Assembly (NCBI GenBank): GCA_947441205.1
Contig: CANETM010000065.1
Span: 1 to 8,376 of the forward strand
Length of the DNA stretch: 8,376 nucleotides
Source: Bacteroidota bacterium
GTDB lineage: Bacteria; Bacteroidota; Bacteroidia; Chitinophagales; Chitinophagaceae
Direction of reading: 5' to 3'
Shown here: in pieces, positions 1 through 6,717 of the stretch
Layout of the letters: each line of letters starts with the position of its first letter
Numbering within the stretch: position 1 is the first letter of the stretch
Notes under the pieces: model-generated
What the model was told of the DNA's origin: nothing
The model's input: the letters and a program-made list of their open reading frames with translations, nothing else
The model's database searches: none
Program-made: the position numbers and the translations under genes

Positions 1-156
1 CCGAGAGTTTGTGAGCATGCCCACTTGAAGTATGTGCCATTAAGCTTTTAGATTGGAGAACAAAGTTTATAAAAATTATATAAACAAAGTGTATTCGGAG
101 GCAAGTATTTTAATAAATATTTTTTAGTACTGCATATTTGCAGTTTTCGGAGTTTA
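1..156. other. Left-edge region, no gene assigned
   Basis: No gene can be named here. Two short frames touch the window edge. On the plus strand, frame 1 is open from base 1 to a TAG at 49-51 (16 codons, ending VPLSF), which could be the tail of a gene convergent with the SRPBCC gene. On the minus strand an ATG at 40-38 opens a frame that leaves the window after 13 codons (begins MAHTSSGH); the sequence before it is A-rich and contains a degenerate TAAACTTTG box, so it could be the start of a gene codirectional with the SRPBCC gene. The two overlap and cannot both be real genes. Bases 52-128 are very AT-rich with stops in all frames. Confidence 0.4.
129..147. terminator. Small hairpin, possible weak terminator
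   Basis: A perfect 6-bp inverted repeat, ACTGCA (129-134) and TGCAGT (139-144) around a TATT loop, lies just beyond the 3' end of the minus-strand SRPBCC gene. Read on the plus strand the stem runs into TTTT; read on the minus strand it is followed by ACTAAAAAA, which is not a U-tract. It would therefore suit a plus-strand gene ending to the left better than the SRPBCC gene. The stem is short, so the terminator call is tentative. Confidence 0.3.
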
Positions 157-630
157 CTAAGGCTTGTAAGTACCAAACATCTCCTCAACAGCTTTAAAGC
201 GGTAATCAAAAATTCCTTGCAATTGCTTTTTTACTAAAATCAACTGAGCTATGTCGCCTAAAAAACCAAGTGGAATTTTATAATGTACAATATCTTCCAT
301 ACAAACGCCACCTGGAATGGCTTTAAAATGATGTTGATGATGCCAAAGACTATAGGGACCAAAACGTTGTTCGTCTACAAAATACTTCCCTTCTTGCACA
401 TGTGTAATTTCGGTCATCCAATACATGGGTATGCCTAATAATGGACTTACCGTATATTCAATTATCTGACCTGGGTACATTTTTTCGCCATGGTGTTTAC
501 TGATAATATTAAACCCCATGTGACTAGGTGTAATTTTTGCTAAGTTGGCTGGACTACTGAAAAAATCCCATGCTTGGTCTAAGCTAATGGGTAAATTTTG
601 GATGGTGTGAAGGCTATAAACTTTAGACAT
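157..630 (-). CDS. SRPBCC family (START-like fold) ligand-binding protein
   Basis: A 157-residue single-domain protein of the SRPBCC / polyketide-cyclase-like superfamily, a helix-grip fold with a deep hydrophobic pocket. The family features visible are the N-terminal strand with the PISLDQAWDFFSSPANLAKITP segment (about 14-35), where the short helices after strand 1 lie, the central DEQRFGPYSLWHHQHHF segment (about 87-103), then GGVCMEDIVHYKIPLG (about 107-122) and a C-terminal long helix that closes the pocket. Its length is the whole family length, and there is no signal peptide or membrane segment, so it is likely cytosolic. Homologues are often annotated only as SRPBCC family protein or, loosely, cell division inhibitor; the ligand is not known and no catalytic residue can be assigned. 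The start ATG (630-628) follows an A/T-rich leader with no Shine-Dalgarno. It is divergent from the helicase-nuclease gene with 66 bases between the starts. Confidence 0.85.
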   Translation of the reverse strand: MSKVYSLHTIQNLPISLDQAWDFFSSPANLAKITPSHMGFNIISKHHGEKMYPGQIIEYTVSPLLGIPMYWMTEITHVQEGKYFVDEQRFGPYSLWHHQHHFKAIPGGVCMEDIVHYKIPLGFLGDIAQLILVKKQLQGIFDYRFKAVEEMFGTYKP

Positions 631-696
631 ATATTTATAACAAGTTAAAGGCGTTTTTGTTGTGTATATTAGCCCGAAAGCCTTTAATTTTATAAA
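631..696. promoter_or_regulatory. Divergent intergenic region with 8-bp inverted repeat
   Basis: This 66-base spacer must carry the start signals for both the SRPBCC gene (minus) and the helicase-nuclease gene (plus). It contains a perfect 8-bp inverted repeat, TTAAAGGC (645-652) and GCCTTTAA (680-687), with 27 bases between the arms. Near-matches to the Bacteroidota -7 box TAnnTTTG are TATATTAG (665-672, plus, one mismatch) and, on the minus strand, TAACTTGT (one mismatch); neither has a convincing TTTG partner at the right distance. The region is clearly regulatory by position, but the exact promoters and the role of the repeat are inference. Confidence 0.4.
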
Positions 697-3600
697 ATGA
701 TAAGCAAACTACAGCAAGCAGAGGCTTTTGAAGCTATTTATGAAGGTTTAAATGAACAACAAAAAATGGCAGTGGACACGATTGAAGGCCCTGTCATGGT
801 TATTGCAGGACCTGGAACTGGAAAGACGCAGATTTTAGGTGCAAGAATTGGTAAAATACTTTTGGAAACAGATACAGCTCCTGAAAATATACTTTGTTTA
901 ACCTATACCGATGCAGGTGCTATTGCGATGCGGAAGCGATTGATCAATTTTATAGGAAGTAGTGCATACAAGGTTAACATTTCGACATTTCACTCCTTTT
1001 GTAATGATATCATACAAGATAATTTATCCTTATTTGATAAAACTTCTTTAGATCCAATATCAGAATTAGAAAAAATAGAACTGCTTAAGAAATTAATTGA
1101 TGGATTTGATAAAAACAATCCATTAAAAAGATATCGTGGCGATATTTATTATGAAATGAGCAACTTATCAAAGTTGTTTAGTGCAATGAAAAAAGAGGGT
1201 TGGACACCCACCTACCTTATTGAGAAAGTAGAGGATTATATCAAAGAAATCCCTTTTAGAGATGAATTTATTTACAAAAGAAAATACAAGCAATTTGAAG
1301 CGGGGGACTTAAAACAAGGACAGGTAGATGCAGAGATGGAAAAGATGGAAAAGTTAAAAGCTGCCATTGCTTGTTTTAATGTTTACCAACAATTAATGAA
1401 GGATAAAAATAGGTACGATTTTGACGATATGATTAATTGGGTAATTAATGCTTTCAAAGAGAATAAAAAAATATTAGCGCAATACCAAGAAAGGTTTTTA
1501 TACATATTAGTTGATGAGTTTCAGGATACAAGTGGAACCCAAAATGAACTAGTACAGTTATTAGTAAATTATTGGGAGCAGCCTAACTTATTTGTTGTTG
1601 GAGATGATGACCAAAGTATATTCAGATTTCAAGGAGCTAACGTTGAAAATATGTTGTATTTTCAAAATCAATATGCGCAAGATATTTTAACAATTGTACT
1701 TGAAAATAATTATAGGTCTACACAGCCCATTTTAGATGCATCTAGTATTGTCATTAATAACAATCAAGAGCGTTTGGTGAATAAAATTAAAGGATTAGAG
1801 AAAAAATTAATTGCGTCGAATCCTGAAAATTTAATCAACCCTGTTGAACCAAACGTAATCGCATATCAAGTGCCTTCGGATGAAATGATTGATATTACGG
1901 AACAAATTGTGAGTTTAATAAATAATGGAGTTGCGCCAAATCAAATAGCCGTATTATACAAGGAGCATCAATATGGTGAAGAGATTGCACATTTTTTAAT
2001 GCAGAAAAAAATACCCGTATTTACAAGACGCACAGCAAATTTGTTAGACCAAATATTGATAAAACAAATTATCACGATTCTAGATTATTTAAATTGCGAA
2101 TTAGACCAACCCTATGAAGGTGCAAATTTACTTTTTGAAATTTTACACTTTAAATGGTGGAAAATATCTCCCATCACGATTGCAAAAATTACAGTAGAAG
2201 CCAATCAATTAAAATATGGCAACTCAGAAAATGCATTTAGAAAAGTATTAGTTGATAAAACACTACAAGTTCAAGGAAGTTTGTTTCAAGAAGGCGGCGT
2301 GCCTGAATTAGCAAAAGCGGTTCAAGTACTTGAATCCCTCATAAGTGAAGTTCCTAATGTGACCCTATTAAATTTAATTGAACAAATTTTGCAAAAGACA
2401 GGCATAATACAAGCCGTATTGCAGTCACCTAATAAAGGATTTGAGTTAGACGTTATTACCAAATTTTTTGATTTTATAAAAGAGGAAACGCACAAAAGGC
2501 CAAGCTTGCATTTAAAAGACTTAGTTGAAATGATTGCGCTTATGCAAAAAGAAGGCATAAGGCTTTCTTTACCTATAACCACAGGAGGTGAAACGGGCGT
2601 TAATTTATTGACGACACATGGCAGCAAGGGTTTAGAATTTGAATATGTATTTGTGGCGGGGACCAATGCGCATTTTTGGGAAAAGAAAAGATCAAGCAAT
2701 AATACAGGATATACATTACCAGATTCGGTATTGAGTAGTTTGGAAAATGGAGATGATAAAGAAGAATTAAGAAGATTGTTTTATGTAGCCATTACAAGGG
2801 CAAAAAAACAATTACAAATTTCATATGCATTGAATAAAAACGATGGGAAGGTTGCAGAAGCAAGTCAATTTATTATAGAGCTTATGAATGACAGTAGCAA
2901 TAACATTATAGACAAAACAATCACCGATGAGCTGAAAATGTCGTATAAATTATTACACTTACAGTCAACACAAGTTCCTGAAATAGGTCAATTAGAGGCA
3001 GACTTTATTAATCCAAGACTGGAAGCCTTTACTTTAAATGTTACCGCACTCAATAATTATTTGCAATGCCCATTACATTTTTACTACAATAGTTTGATTA
3101 AAGTGCCAGCTGGTAAATCAGAGGCTACAACATTTGGATCAGCAGTTCATGATGCTTTAAATAAGTTATTCAAAAAAATGCAAGAGCGTGATAATCTGTT
3201 TCCAAGTAAACAAGAATTAGTGCAGGACTTTGTTTATTATATGAATAGACATAGGGAGGCCTTTACCCAGGTTGAATTCAAAAATAAAAAAGAACATGGT
3301 GAAACAGTGCTAAATAACTACTATGATATGTATGTTGATTCCTGGAATAAAACGGTTACGACGGAATATCGCATAAACAATGTTGTTGTAAACGGCATTC
3401 CCTTAAAAGGGGCTATTGACAAAATTGAATTTAATGGAAAGCAAGTTGTGGTTATAGATTATAAAACAGGTAGTGTTGAAAATGCAAAAGATAAATTGAT
3501 TGCCCCAAATGAAAAGAATCCAAATGGTGGTAATTATTGGAGGCAAGCGGTATTTTATAAAATTTTATTAAATCATCACCCAAAAAACTGGGAAGTAACG

Positions 3601-3849
3601 AGTGCTGAATTTGACTTTGTTGAACCCAATAAGAAAAAGCAATTTGAGAAAGTAACTATAACCATTAGTGATGCCGATATCACCACGGTTACGCAACAAA
3701 TACAATCAGTTTGGGAAAAAATACAACAAAAGGACTTTTATACGGGTTGTGGAAAAGATGAATGTCATTGGTGCAATTTTGTAAAAAATAATGAGTTAAC
3801 AGTGGCATTACATGAAATCCCAAGTGGGGATATGGAAGAATCTGATTAA
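697..3849 (+). CDS. UvrD/Rep superfamily 1 helicase with C-terminal Fe-S PD-(D/E)XK nuclease
   Basis: A 1050-residue helicase-nuclease, expected to unwind and cut DNA ends during double-strand break repair. All UvrD-type motifs are visible: Q motif LNEQQKMAV (18-26), Walker A GPGTGKT (38-44), Ia TYTDAGA (69-75), II VDEFQDT (272-278), III GDDDQSIFRFQGA (302-314), IV NNYRST (337-342), V TTHGSKGLEFE (639-649), VI LFYVAITRAKK (694-704). The C-terminal third is a RecB/AddB-type nuclease: H818 in FGSAVHDAL, D908 in GAIDKIE, D921 and K923 in VIDYKTG, then Q950 and Y954 in the following helix. Cys791 together with Cys1018, Cys1023 and Cys1026 forms the one-plus-three pattern of the AddB iron-sulfur staple. 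The architecture resembles mycobacterial AdnB or a fused AddA-helicase/AddB-nuclease. No second subunit gene lies beside it. The start sits 17 residues before the Q motif, so it fits. It heads a cluster with the lipoprotein and recR. Domain assignment is firm; the exact subfamily is not. Confidence 0.93.
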   Translation: MISKLQQAEAFEAIYEGLNEQQKMAVDTIEGPVMVIAGPGTGKTQILGARIGKILLETDTAPENILCLTYTDAGAIAMRKRLINFIGSSAYKVNISTFHSFCNDIIQDNLSLFDKTSLDPISELEKIELLKKLIDGFDKNNPLKRYRGDIYYEMSNLSKLFSAMKKEGWTPTYLIEKVEDYIKEIPFRDEFIYKRKYKQFEAGDLKQGQVDAEMEKMEKLKAAIACFNVYQQLMKDKNRYDFDDMINWVINAFKENKKILAQYQERFLYILVDEFQDTSGTQNELVQLLVNYWEQPNLFVVGDDDQSIFRFQGANVENMLYFQNQYAQDILTIVLENNYRSTQPILDASSIVINNNQERLVNKIKGLEKKLIASNPENLINPVEPNVIAYQVPSDEMIDITEQIVSLINNGVAPNQIAVLYKEHQYGEEIAHFLMQKKIPVFTRRTANLLDQILIKQIITILDYLNCELDQPYEGANLLFEILHFKWWKISPITIAKITVEANQLKYGNSENAFRKVLVDKTLQVQGSLFQEGGVPELAKAVQVLESLISEVPNVTLLNLIEQILQKTGIIQAVLQSPNKGFELDVITKFFDFIKEETHKRPSLHLKDLVEMIALMQKEGIRLSLPITTGGETGVNLLTTHGSKGLEFEYVFVAGTNAHFWEKKRSSNNTGYTLPDSVLSSLENGDDKEELRRLFYVAITRAKKQLQISYALNKNDGKVAEASQFIIELMNDSSNNIIDKTITDELKMSYKLLHLQSTQVPEIGQLEADFINPRLEAFTLNVTALNNYLQCPLHFYYNSLIKVPAGKSEATTFGSAVHDALNKLFKKMQERDNLFPSKQELVQDFVYYMNRHREAFTQVEFKNKKEHGETVLNNYYDMYVDSWNKTVTTEYRINNVVVNGIPLKGAIDKIEFNGKQVVVIDYKTGSVENAKDKLIAPNEKNPNGGNYWRQAVFYKILLNHHPKNWEVTSAEFDFVEPNKKKQFEKVTITISDADITTVTQQIQSVWEKIQQKDFYTGCGKDECHWCNFVKNNELTVALHEIPSGDMEESD

Positions 3850-3859
3850 GTTTGCATTC

Positions 3860-5278
3860 ATGATGAAACCTACTGTAGGAATACTTTTTTTGTGCAAGAC
3901 CTTAATAGCCATTTATCTGATTCAAGGTTTGGTGTCTTGTGCTAATATTGTACCCCCCATTGGTGGCCCAAAAGACACTATTCCAGCCTATCGCGTTTAC
4001 GCTAAACCTAAGGATTCATCAACACAAATTCAGCCAAAGGAAATTATTATTGCATTTAATGAATACATAAATGTTACCAGTATTCAAGAAAATCTAATAG
4101 TTTCCCCTACCCTAAAAAATACACCTTTAGTTGAATCAAAATTAAATTCAATTCGAATTCGAATAAACGATTCATTGGCAACAAATACTACCTATCGTAT
4201 ACAATTTGGCAATGCAATAAAGGATGTAAATGAAGGCAATACAACAACCGATTTCTCATATGTGTTTAGCACAGGAGAAAATATTGACACTGGCAGGGTA
4301 TATGGAACCGTTAATTTAGCTGAAACAGGAAACATAGATAGTACCTTAATTGTGGTATTACAACCCGCAGATAATGATACTGCCATTTACAAAAATCGAC
4401 CTTTATATTATAGCAAAATAAGTGGTAAGGGTAAGTTTAGTTTTGATTTTTTGCCTTACAAAAAGTTTAATTTGTTTGTATTACCAAATGATTATACTAA
4501 ACGATATGATGATAGTACCAAATTATTTGCCTTTTATAATTCACCAATAGAAATCAATAAACAAAAGGATTCAATTAGGTTATATGCTTTTCAAGCCTAT
4601 CCAAAAAAAGAAAAAAAGAAACCAGTTAATAAAAATCAACTCAAACAAAACACTGCGTCTTTAAAATATACTAAAAATTTAGAAGGGAATGAATTAGATA
4701 TATTGAATCCACTACAGTTAAGTTTTGAAACACCAATTCGCCTAATTGATAGTTTCCCTATTTTATTAACGGATACCTTTAATAATCCACTAAGCAATTA
4801 TAACATCAAAATTGACAGTAATAAACCTAATACTGTTTTGATTGATTATCCCTGGAAAGCGAGTACGGCTTTTCATTTAATAGTTCCAAAAAATGCAATT
4901 AAGGATACACTCAATAATACTTTAATTAAAACGGATACTTTGTCCTTTATCACTAAAGCAAGTAACTTTTACGGTACCTGTTTAATAAGAATCAACGGAT
5001 ATGATCAATTTAAAAATCCAATACTTTTATTGACTCAGGATGAAAAGATAATGTTCAAATTCCCTATCATTCAAAATTTACTTAATATAGCACAATTACC
5101 TCCAGGCGATTATAAACTTAAAATACTAGCTGATGAAAATAACAATGGTAAATGGGATTCAGGAAGCTATGGTTATGGTAATGTAAACAAACAACCCGAA
5201 AGAGTAATAAACATTCAAACCAATTTAAATATTAAGTCTGATTGGGAGAATGAATTAAATATTAGCTTAAATAAGTAA
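3860..5278 (+). CDS. Ig-like (Big_5 / SbsA-type) domain lipoprotein
   Basis: A 472-residue predicted envelope lipoprotein. A hydrophobic signal segment (about 6-25) ends in the lipobox LVSC, with Cys27 as the lipidated residue. The CANIVPPIGGPKDT stretch that follows is typical of Bacteroidota lipoproteins with a Big_5 (SbsA Ig-like) domain; that domain covers about 44-138, with FNEYINV (66-72) and TTDFSYVFST (129-138). A lysine-rich linker (about 248-255) separates it from beta-rich C-terminal parts, and DENNNGKWD (425-433) looks like a calcium-loop type turn. The function is unknown; a structural or assembly role in the envelope is only a guess. I chose the ATG at 3860, 10 bases after the helicase stop, because it gives a normal signal peptide; another ATG follows directly at 3863, and an upstream in-frame ATG at 3812 would overlap the helicase gene by 38 bases and add 16 residues. 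It sits between two DNA repair genes and probably shares their transcript. Confidence 0.85.
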   Translation: MMKPTVGILFLCKTLIAIYLIQGLVSCANIVPPIGGPKDTIPAYRVYAKPKDSSTQIQPKEIIIAFNEYINVTSIQENLIVSPTLKNTPLVESKLNSIRIRINDSLATNTTYRIQFGNAIKDVNEGNTTTDFSYVFSTGENIDTGRVYGTVNLAETGNIDSTLIVVLQPADNDTAIYKNRPLYYSKISGKGKFSFDFLPYKKFNLFVLPNDYTKRYDDSTKLFAFYNSPIEINKQKDSIRLYAFQAYPKKEKKKPVNKNQLKQNTASLKYTKNLEGNELDILNPLQLSFETPIRLIDSFPILLTDTFNNPLSNYNIKIDSNKPNTVLIDYPWKASTAFHLIVPKNAIKDTLNNTLIKTDTLSFITKASNFYGTCLIRINGYDQFKNPILLLTQDEKIMFKFPIIQNLLNIAQLPPGDYKLKILADENNNGKWDSGSYGYGNVNKQPERVINIQTNLNIKSDWENELNISLNK

Positions 5279-5296
5279 TTTTAGGCCCTACAAAAT

Positions 5297-5911
5297 ATGC
5301 AATTACCCTCCACTTTATTAGAAAATGCAGTAGCAGAATTTTCCAAGCTACCTGGTATTGGTAAAAAAACTGCCTTAAGATTGGTGTTGCATTTATTAAA
5401 ACAAGAAAAAGGGATTACAACACAGTTTGGAGAAACCCTTCAAAAAATGCGAAATGAAATACAGTTTTGTGAAACCTGTTACAATATTAGTGATGGCAAA
5501 ATTTGTTCAATTTGCACAAATACCGGCAGACAAAAAGACACCATTTGTGTTGTTGAAAACATAAGAGATGTGATTGCCATTGAAAATACACAGCAATTTC
5601 ATGGAACTTACCATGTATTAGGTGGGATTATTTCACCATTGGATGGCATTGGACCCGAACAACTAACTATCGAAGCATTGGTTAAAAGGGTTCGTGACAA
5701 TAAAGTTTCTGAACTTGTTTTTGCATTAAATCCAACCATTCAAGGGGATACCACCATTTATTATATTCAAAAAAAGTTATCTAATTATTCATGCAATATC
5801 ACCACTATCGCAAGGGGTATTGCTTTTGGAGGCGAGCTTGAATATGCTGATGAAATGACGCTTGGTAAAAGCATTTCAAATAGGCAACCCATTCATCAAT
5901 ATATTAAATAG
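5297..5911 (+). CDS. recR: Recombination mediator protein RecR
   Basis: RecR, 204 residues, the usual family length. With RecO (and RecF at gaps) it forms a ring clamp that helps load RecA on SSB-coated single-stranded DNA in the RecFOR pathway. Domains in order: helix-hairpin-helix with FSKLPGIGKKTALRLVLHLL (15-34); a zinc finger with Cys58, Cys61, Cys70 and Cys73 (CETC and CSIC); the Toprim domain starting at ICVVENIRD (83-91) and containing HVLGGIISPLDGIGP (106-120) and ALNPTIQGD (143-151); and the C-terminal segment IARGIAFGGELEYADEMTL (171-189), which contains the conserved G-x-ELEYAD part. All key residues are present. It starts 18 bases after the lipoprotein stop, so it is likely the last gene of the helicase-nuclease cluster, and its presence supports a DNA repair role for that cluster. 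Confidence 0.97.
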   Translation: MQLPSTLLENAVAEFSKLPGIGKKTALRLVLHLLKQEKGITTQFGETLQKMRNEIQFCETCYNISDGKICSICTNTGRQKDTICVVENIRDVIAIENTQQFHGTYHVLGGIISPLDGIGPEQLTIEALVKRVRDNKVSELVFALNPTIQGDTTIYYIQKKLSNYSCNITTIARGIAFGGELEYADEMTLGKSISNRQPIHQYIK

Positions 5912-5931
5912 GTAAATTTATAATAATTACT

Positions 5932-5951
5932 TAATTTTGATGTTTAAACAT
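5932..5951 (+). promoter_or_regulatory. Probable promoter -7 box and overlapping palindrome before the YceI gene
   Basis: TAATTTTG (5932-5939) matches the Bacteroidota -7 consensus TAnnTTTG exactly. No TTTG or TTG partner is present about 20 bases upstream, so only half of the consensus is met. Directly after the box lies a perfect 12-bp palindrome, ATGTTTAAACAT (5940-5951), where transcription would be expected to begin; this is a good place for an operator. A start near 5945 would give a leader of about 30 bases to the ATG at 5977. Confidence 0.45.
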
Positions 5952-5976
5952 TGACATTACCCATAACACTCTATTT

Positions 5977-6510
5977 ATGAAAAATATTATTTTATCAACC
6001 ATCGTTTTATTAATGAGTTCAAATGCAACATTTGCTCAAAAAGTTTTTGAAACTAAAACGGCGACGGTTCAATTTATATCAATTGATGATCGTGATATTG
6101 ATGCTACCAACAATGAAGTGACCAGCAAGCTAGAACCTAATGGCAAGCTAACTTTCAGCATGCTTGCTAAAGGATTTCATTTTGAAATGAAAAAAATGGA
6201 AGAACATTTTAATGAAGATTATATAGAAAGTGATAAATTCCCTCAGGTTTTTTTTAATGGCCAAATCACGAATTTTAAAACCATCAATTTTAGCAAAAAT
6301 GGCTCCTACCCTGTTACTGTAGTTGGAACTATGCAGGTACATGGCATAAACAAAAGCATACAAACGAATGGGGTGATTGACATTGTCAATGGATTACCAA
6401 AGGCAACCGCCAAATTCATAGTAAGGTTAAAAGAATTTGGTATGGGCGGTCTCATGATAAATATGGTTGCCGATAAAATCGAGGTAAACATTACAGCATC
6501 CTATAAATAA
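5977..6510 (+). CDS. YceI family secreted protein
   Basis: A 177-residue protein of the YceI family, a lipocalin-like beta-barrel that binds isoprenoid or other lipid ligands in characterised members; the ligand here is not known. The N-terminus is a signal peptide (about 1-20, cleavage after ATFA, before QKVFE), so the mature protein is exported to the periplasm or beyond. Family hallmarks visible are the strand with TATVQFIS (28-35), the FHFEMKKMEEHFNEDYIESDKFP block (67-89), in which EHFNExYxESDKFP is the strongest signature, VVGTMQVHGINKSI (115-128, the conserved TLHGVTK-like turn) and the C-terminal VADKIEVNITASY (164-176). The length is normal. It lies 65 bases after recR with its own promoter-like box and before the metH promoter, so it is probably monocistronic. 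Confidence 0.9.
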   Translation: MKNIILSTIVLLMSSNATFAQKVFETKTATVQFISIDDRDIDATNNEVTSKLEPNGKLTFSMLAKGFHFEMKKMEEHFNEDYIESDKFPQVFFNGQITNFKTINFSKNGSYPVTVVGTMQVHGINKSIQTNGVIDIVNGLPKATAKFIVRLKEFGMGGLMINMVADKIEVNITASYK

Positions 6511-6534
6511 GCCCCCTATTTCAAGCATATCATA

Positions 6535-6566
6535 TTTGGCTATCAACTAATACTACCCTAAATTTG
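6535..6566 (+). promoter_or_regulatory. Promoter of the metH locus
   Basis: This is the clearest promoter in the window. TTTG (6535-6538) is followed by a 20-base spacer and TAAATTTG (6559-6566), an exact match to the Bacteroidota primary sigma consensus of TTTG about -33 and TAnnTTTG about -7. Transcription should begin near 6571-6574, about 145 bases before the ATG at 6718. The spacer contains AACTAATA (6545-6552), which recurs in the leader. Confidence 0.65.
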
Positions 6567-6571
6567 CACCG

Positions 6572-6717
6572 CATTGCAGGTGGATTTGTTTATTGTTCAA
6601 CCTGCCATCCTTTAGGAAAAAAAAGAACTAATAAACGGTACTTCATATCGCTCCTCTATAATTAGTCATAGCGGATTAGTTTAATTTATCCTTAGGGTGT
6701 TGCATAAAAAAATATTT
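6572..6717 (+). promoter_or_regulatory. Long structured 5' leader of the metH locus
   Basis: If the promoter just upstream is right, the transcript carries about 145 untranslated bases. Two foldable parts are visible. The first is a 6-bp stem GCAGGT (6576-6581) with ACCTGC (6600-6605), then an A8 run (6617-6624). The second is AACTAAT (6626-6632) with ATTAGTT (6675-6681), enclosing CGCT (6649-6652) with AGCG (6670-6673). A second copy of ATTAGT (6661-6666) could pair with ACTAAT (6627-6632) instead, so two competing folds are possible. No ATG occurs before the start codon and no U-tract terminator follows. It matches no riboswitch class I can recognise; a regulatory role tied to methionine, SAM or B12 is inference from position only. 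Confidence 0.35.

Noticed and set aside
2322..2699. Minus-strand open frame inside the helicase-nuclease gene (also 4192-4386, 6148-6363, 6306-6491 and 7950-8162)
   Set aside because: These are antisense shadows of well-supported genes and their translations show no domain or motif.
3812..3859. Longer form of the lipoprotein from the ATG at 3812
   Set aside because: It overlaps the helicase gene by 38 bases and adds a 16-residue extension before an already complete signal peptide; the ATG at 3860 fits better, although the longer form is not excluded.
4151..4164. 14-bp palindrome ATTCGAATTCGAAT
   Set aside because: It lies within the lipoprotein coding region and encodes an alternating Ile-Arg beta strand; the repeat of codons explains it.
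6553..6583. Resemblance to a SAM-II riboswitch: ACCGCATTGCA with a CTACC/GGTGG stem around it
   Set aside because: The left arm lies inside the promoter, before the expected transcript start, the loop length differs, and the conserved A-rich 3' part of SAM-II is not found.
6600..6606. ACCTGCC as the end of a cobalamin riboswitch B12 box
   Set aside because: The rest of the box and the other conserved core segments are absent; seven bases are not enough.
6582..6610. Pseudoknot between GGAT (6582-6585) in the first leader loop and ATCC (6607-6610)
   Set aside because: The connecting loops would be 0 and 1 bases long, too short to span the stems.
6557..6615. Outer stem CCTAAA (6557-6562) with TTTAGG (6610-6615) enclosing the first leader hairpin
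   Set aside because: The left arm overlaps the -7 box and would not be in the transcript.
6580..6615. Short leader peptide starting at a GTG (11 codons)
   Set aside because: It lacks methionine codons or any ribosome signal and starts only a few bases after the expected transcript start.
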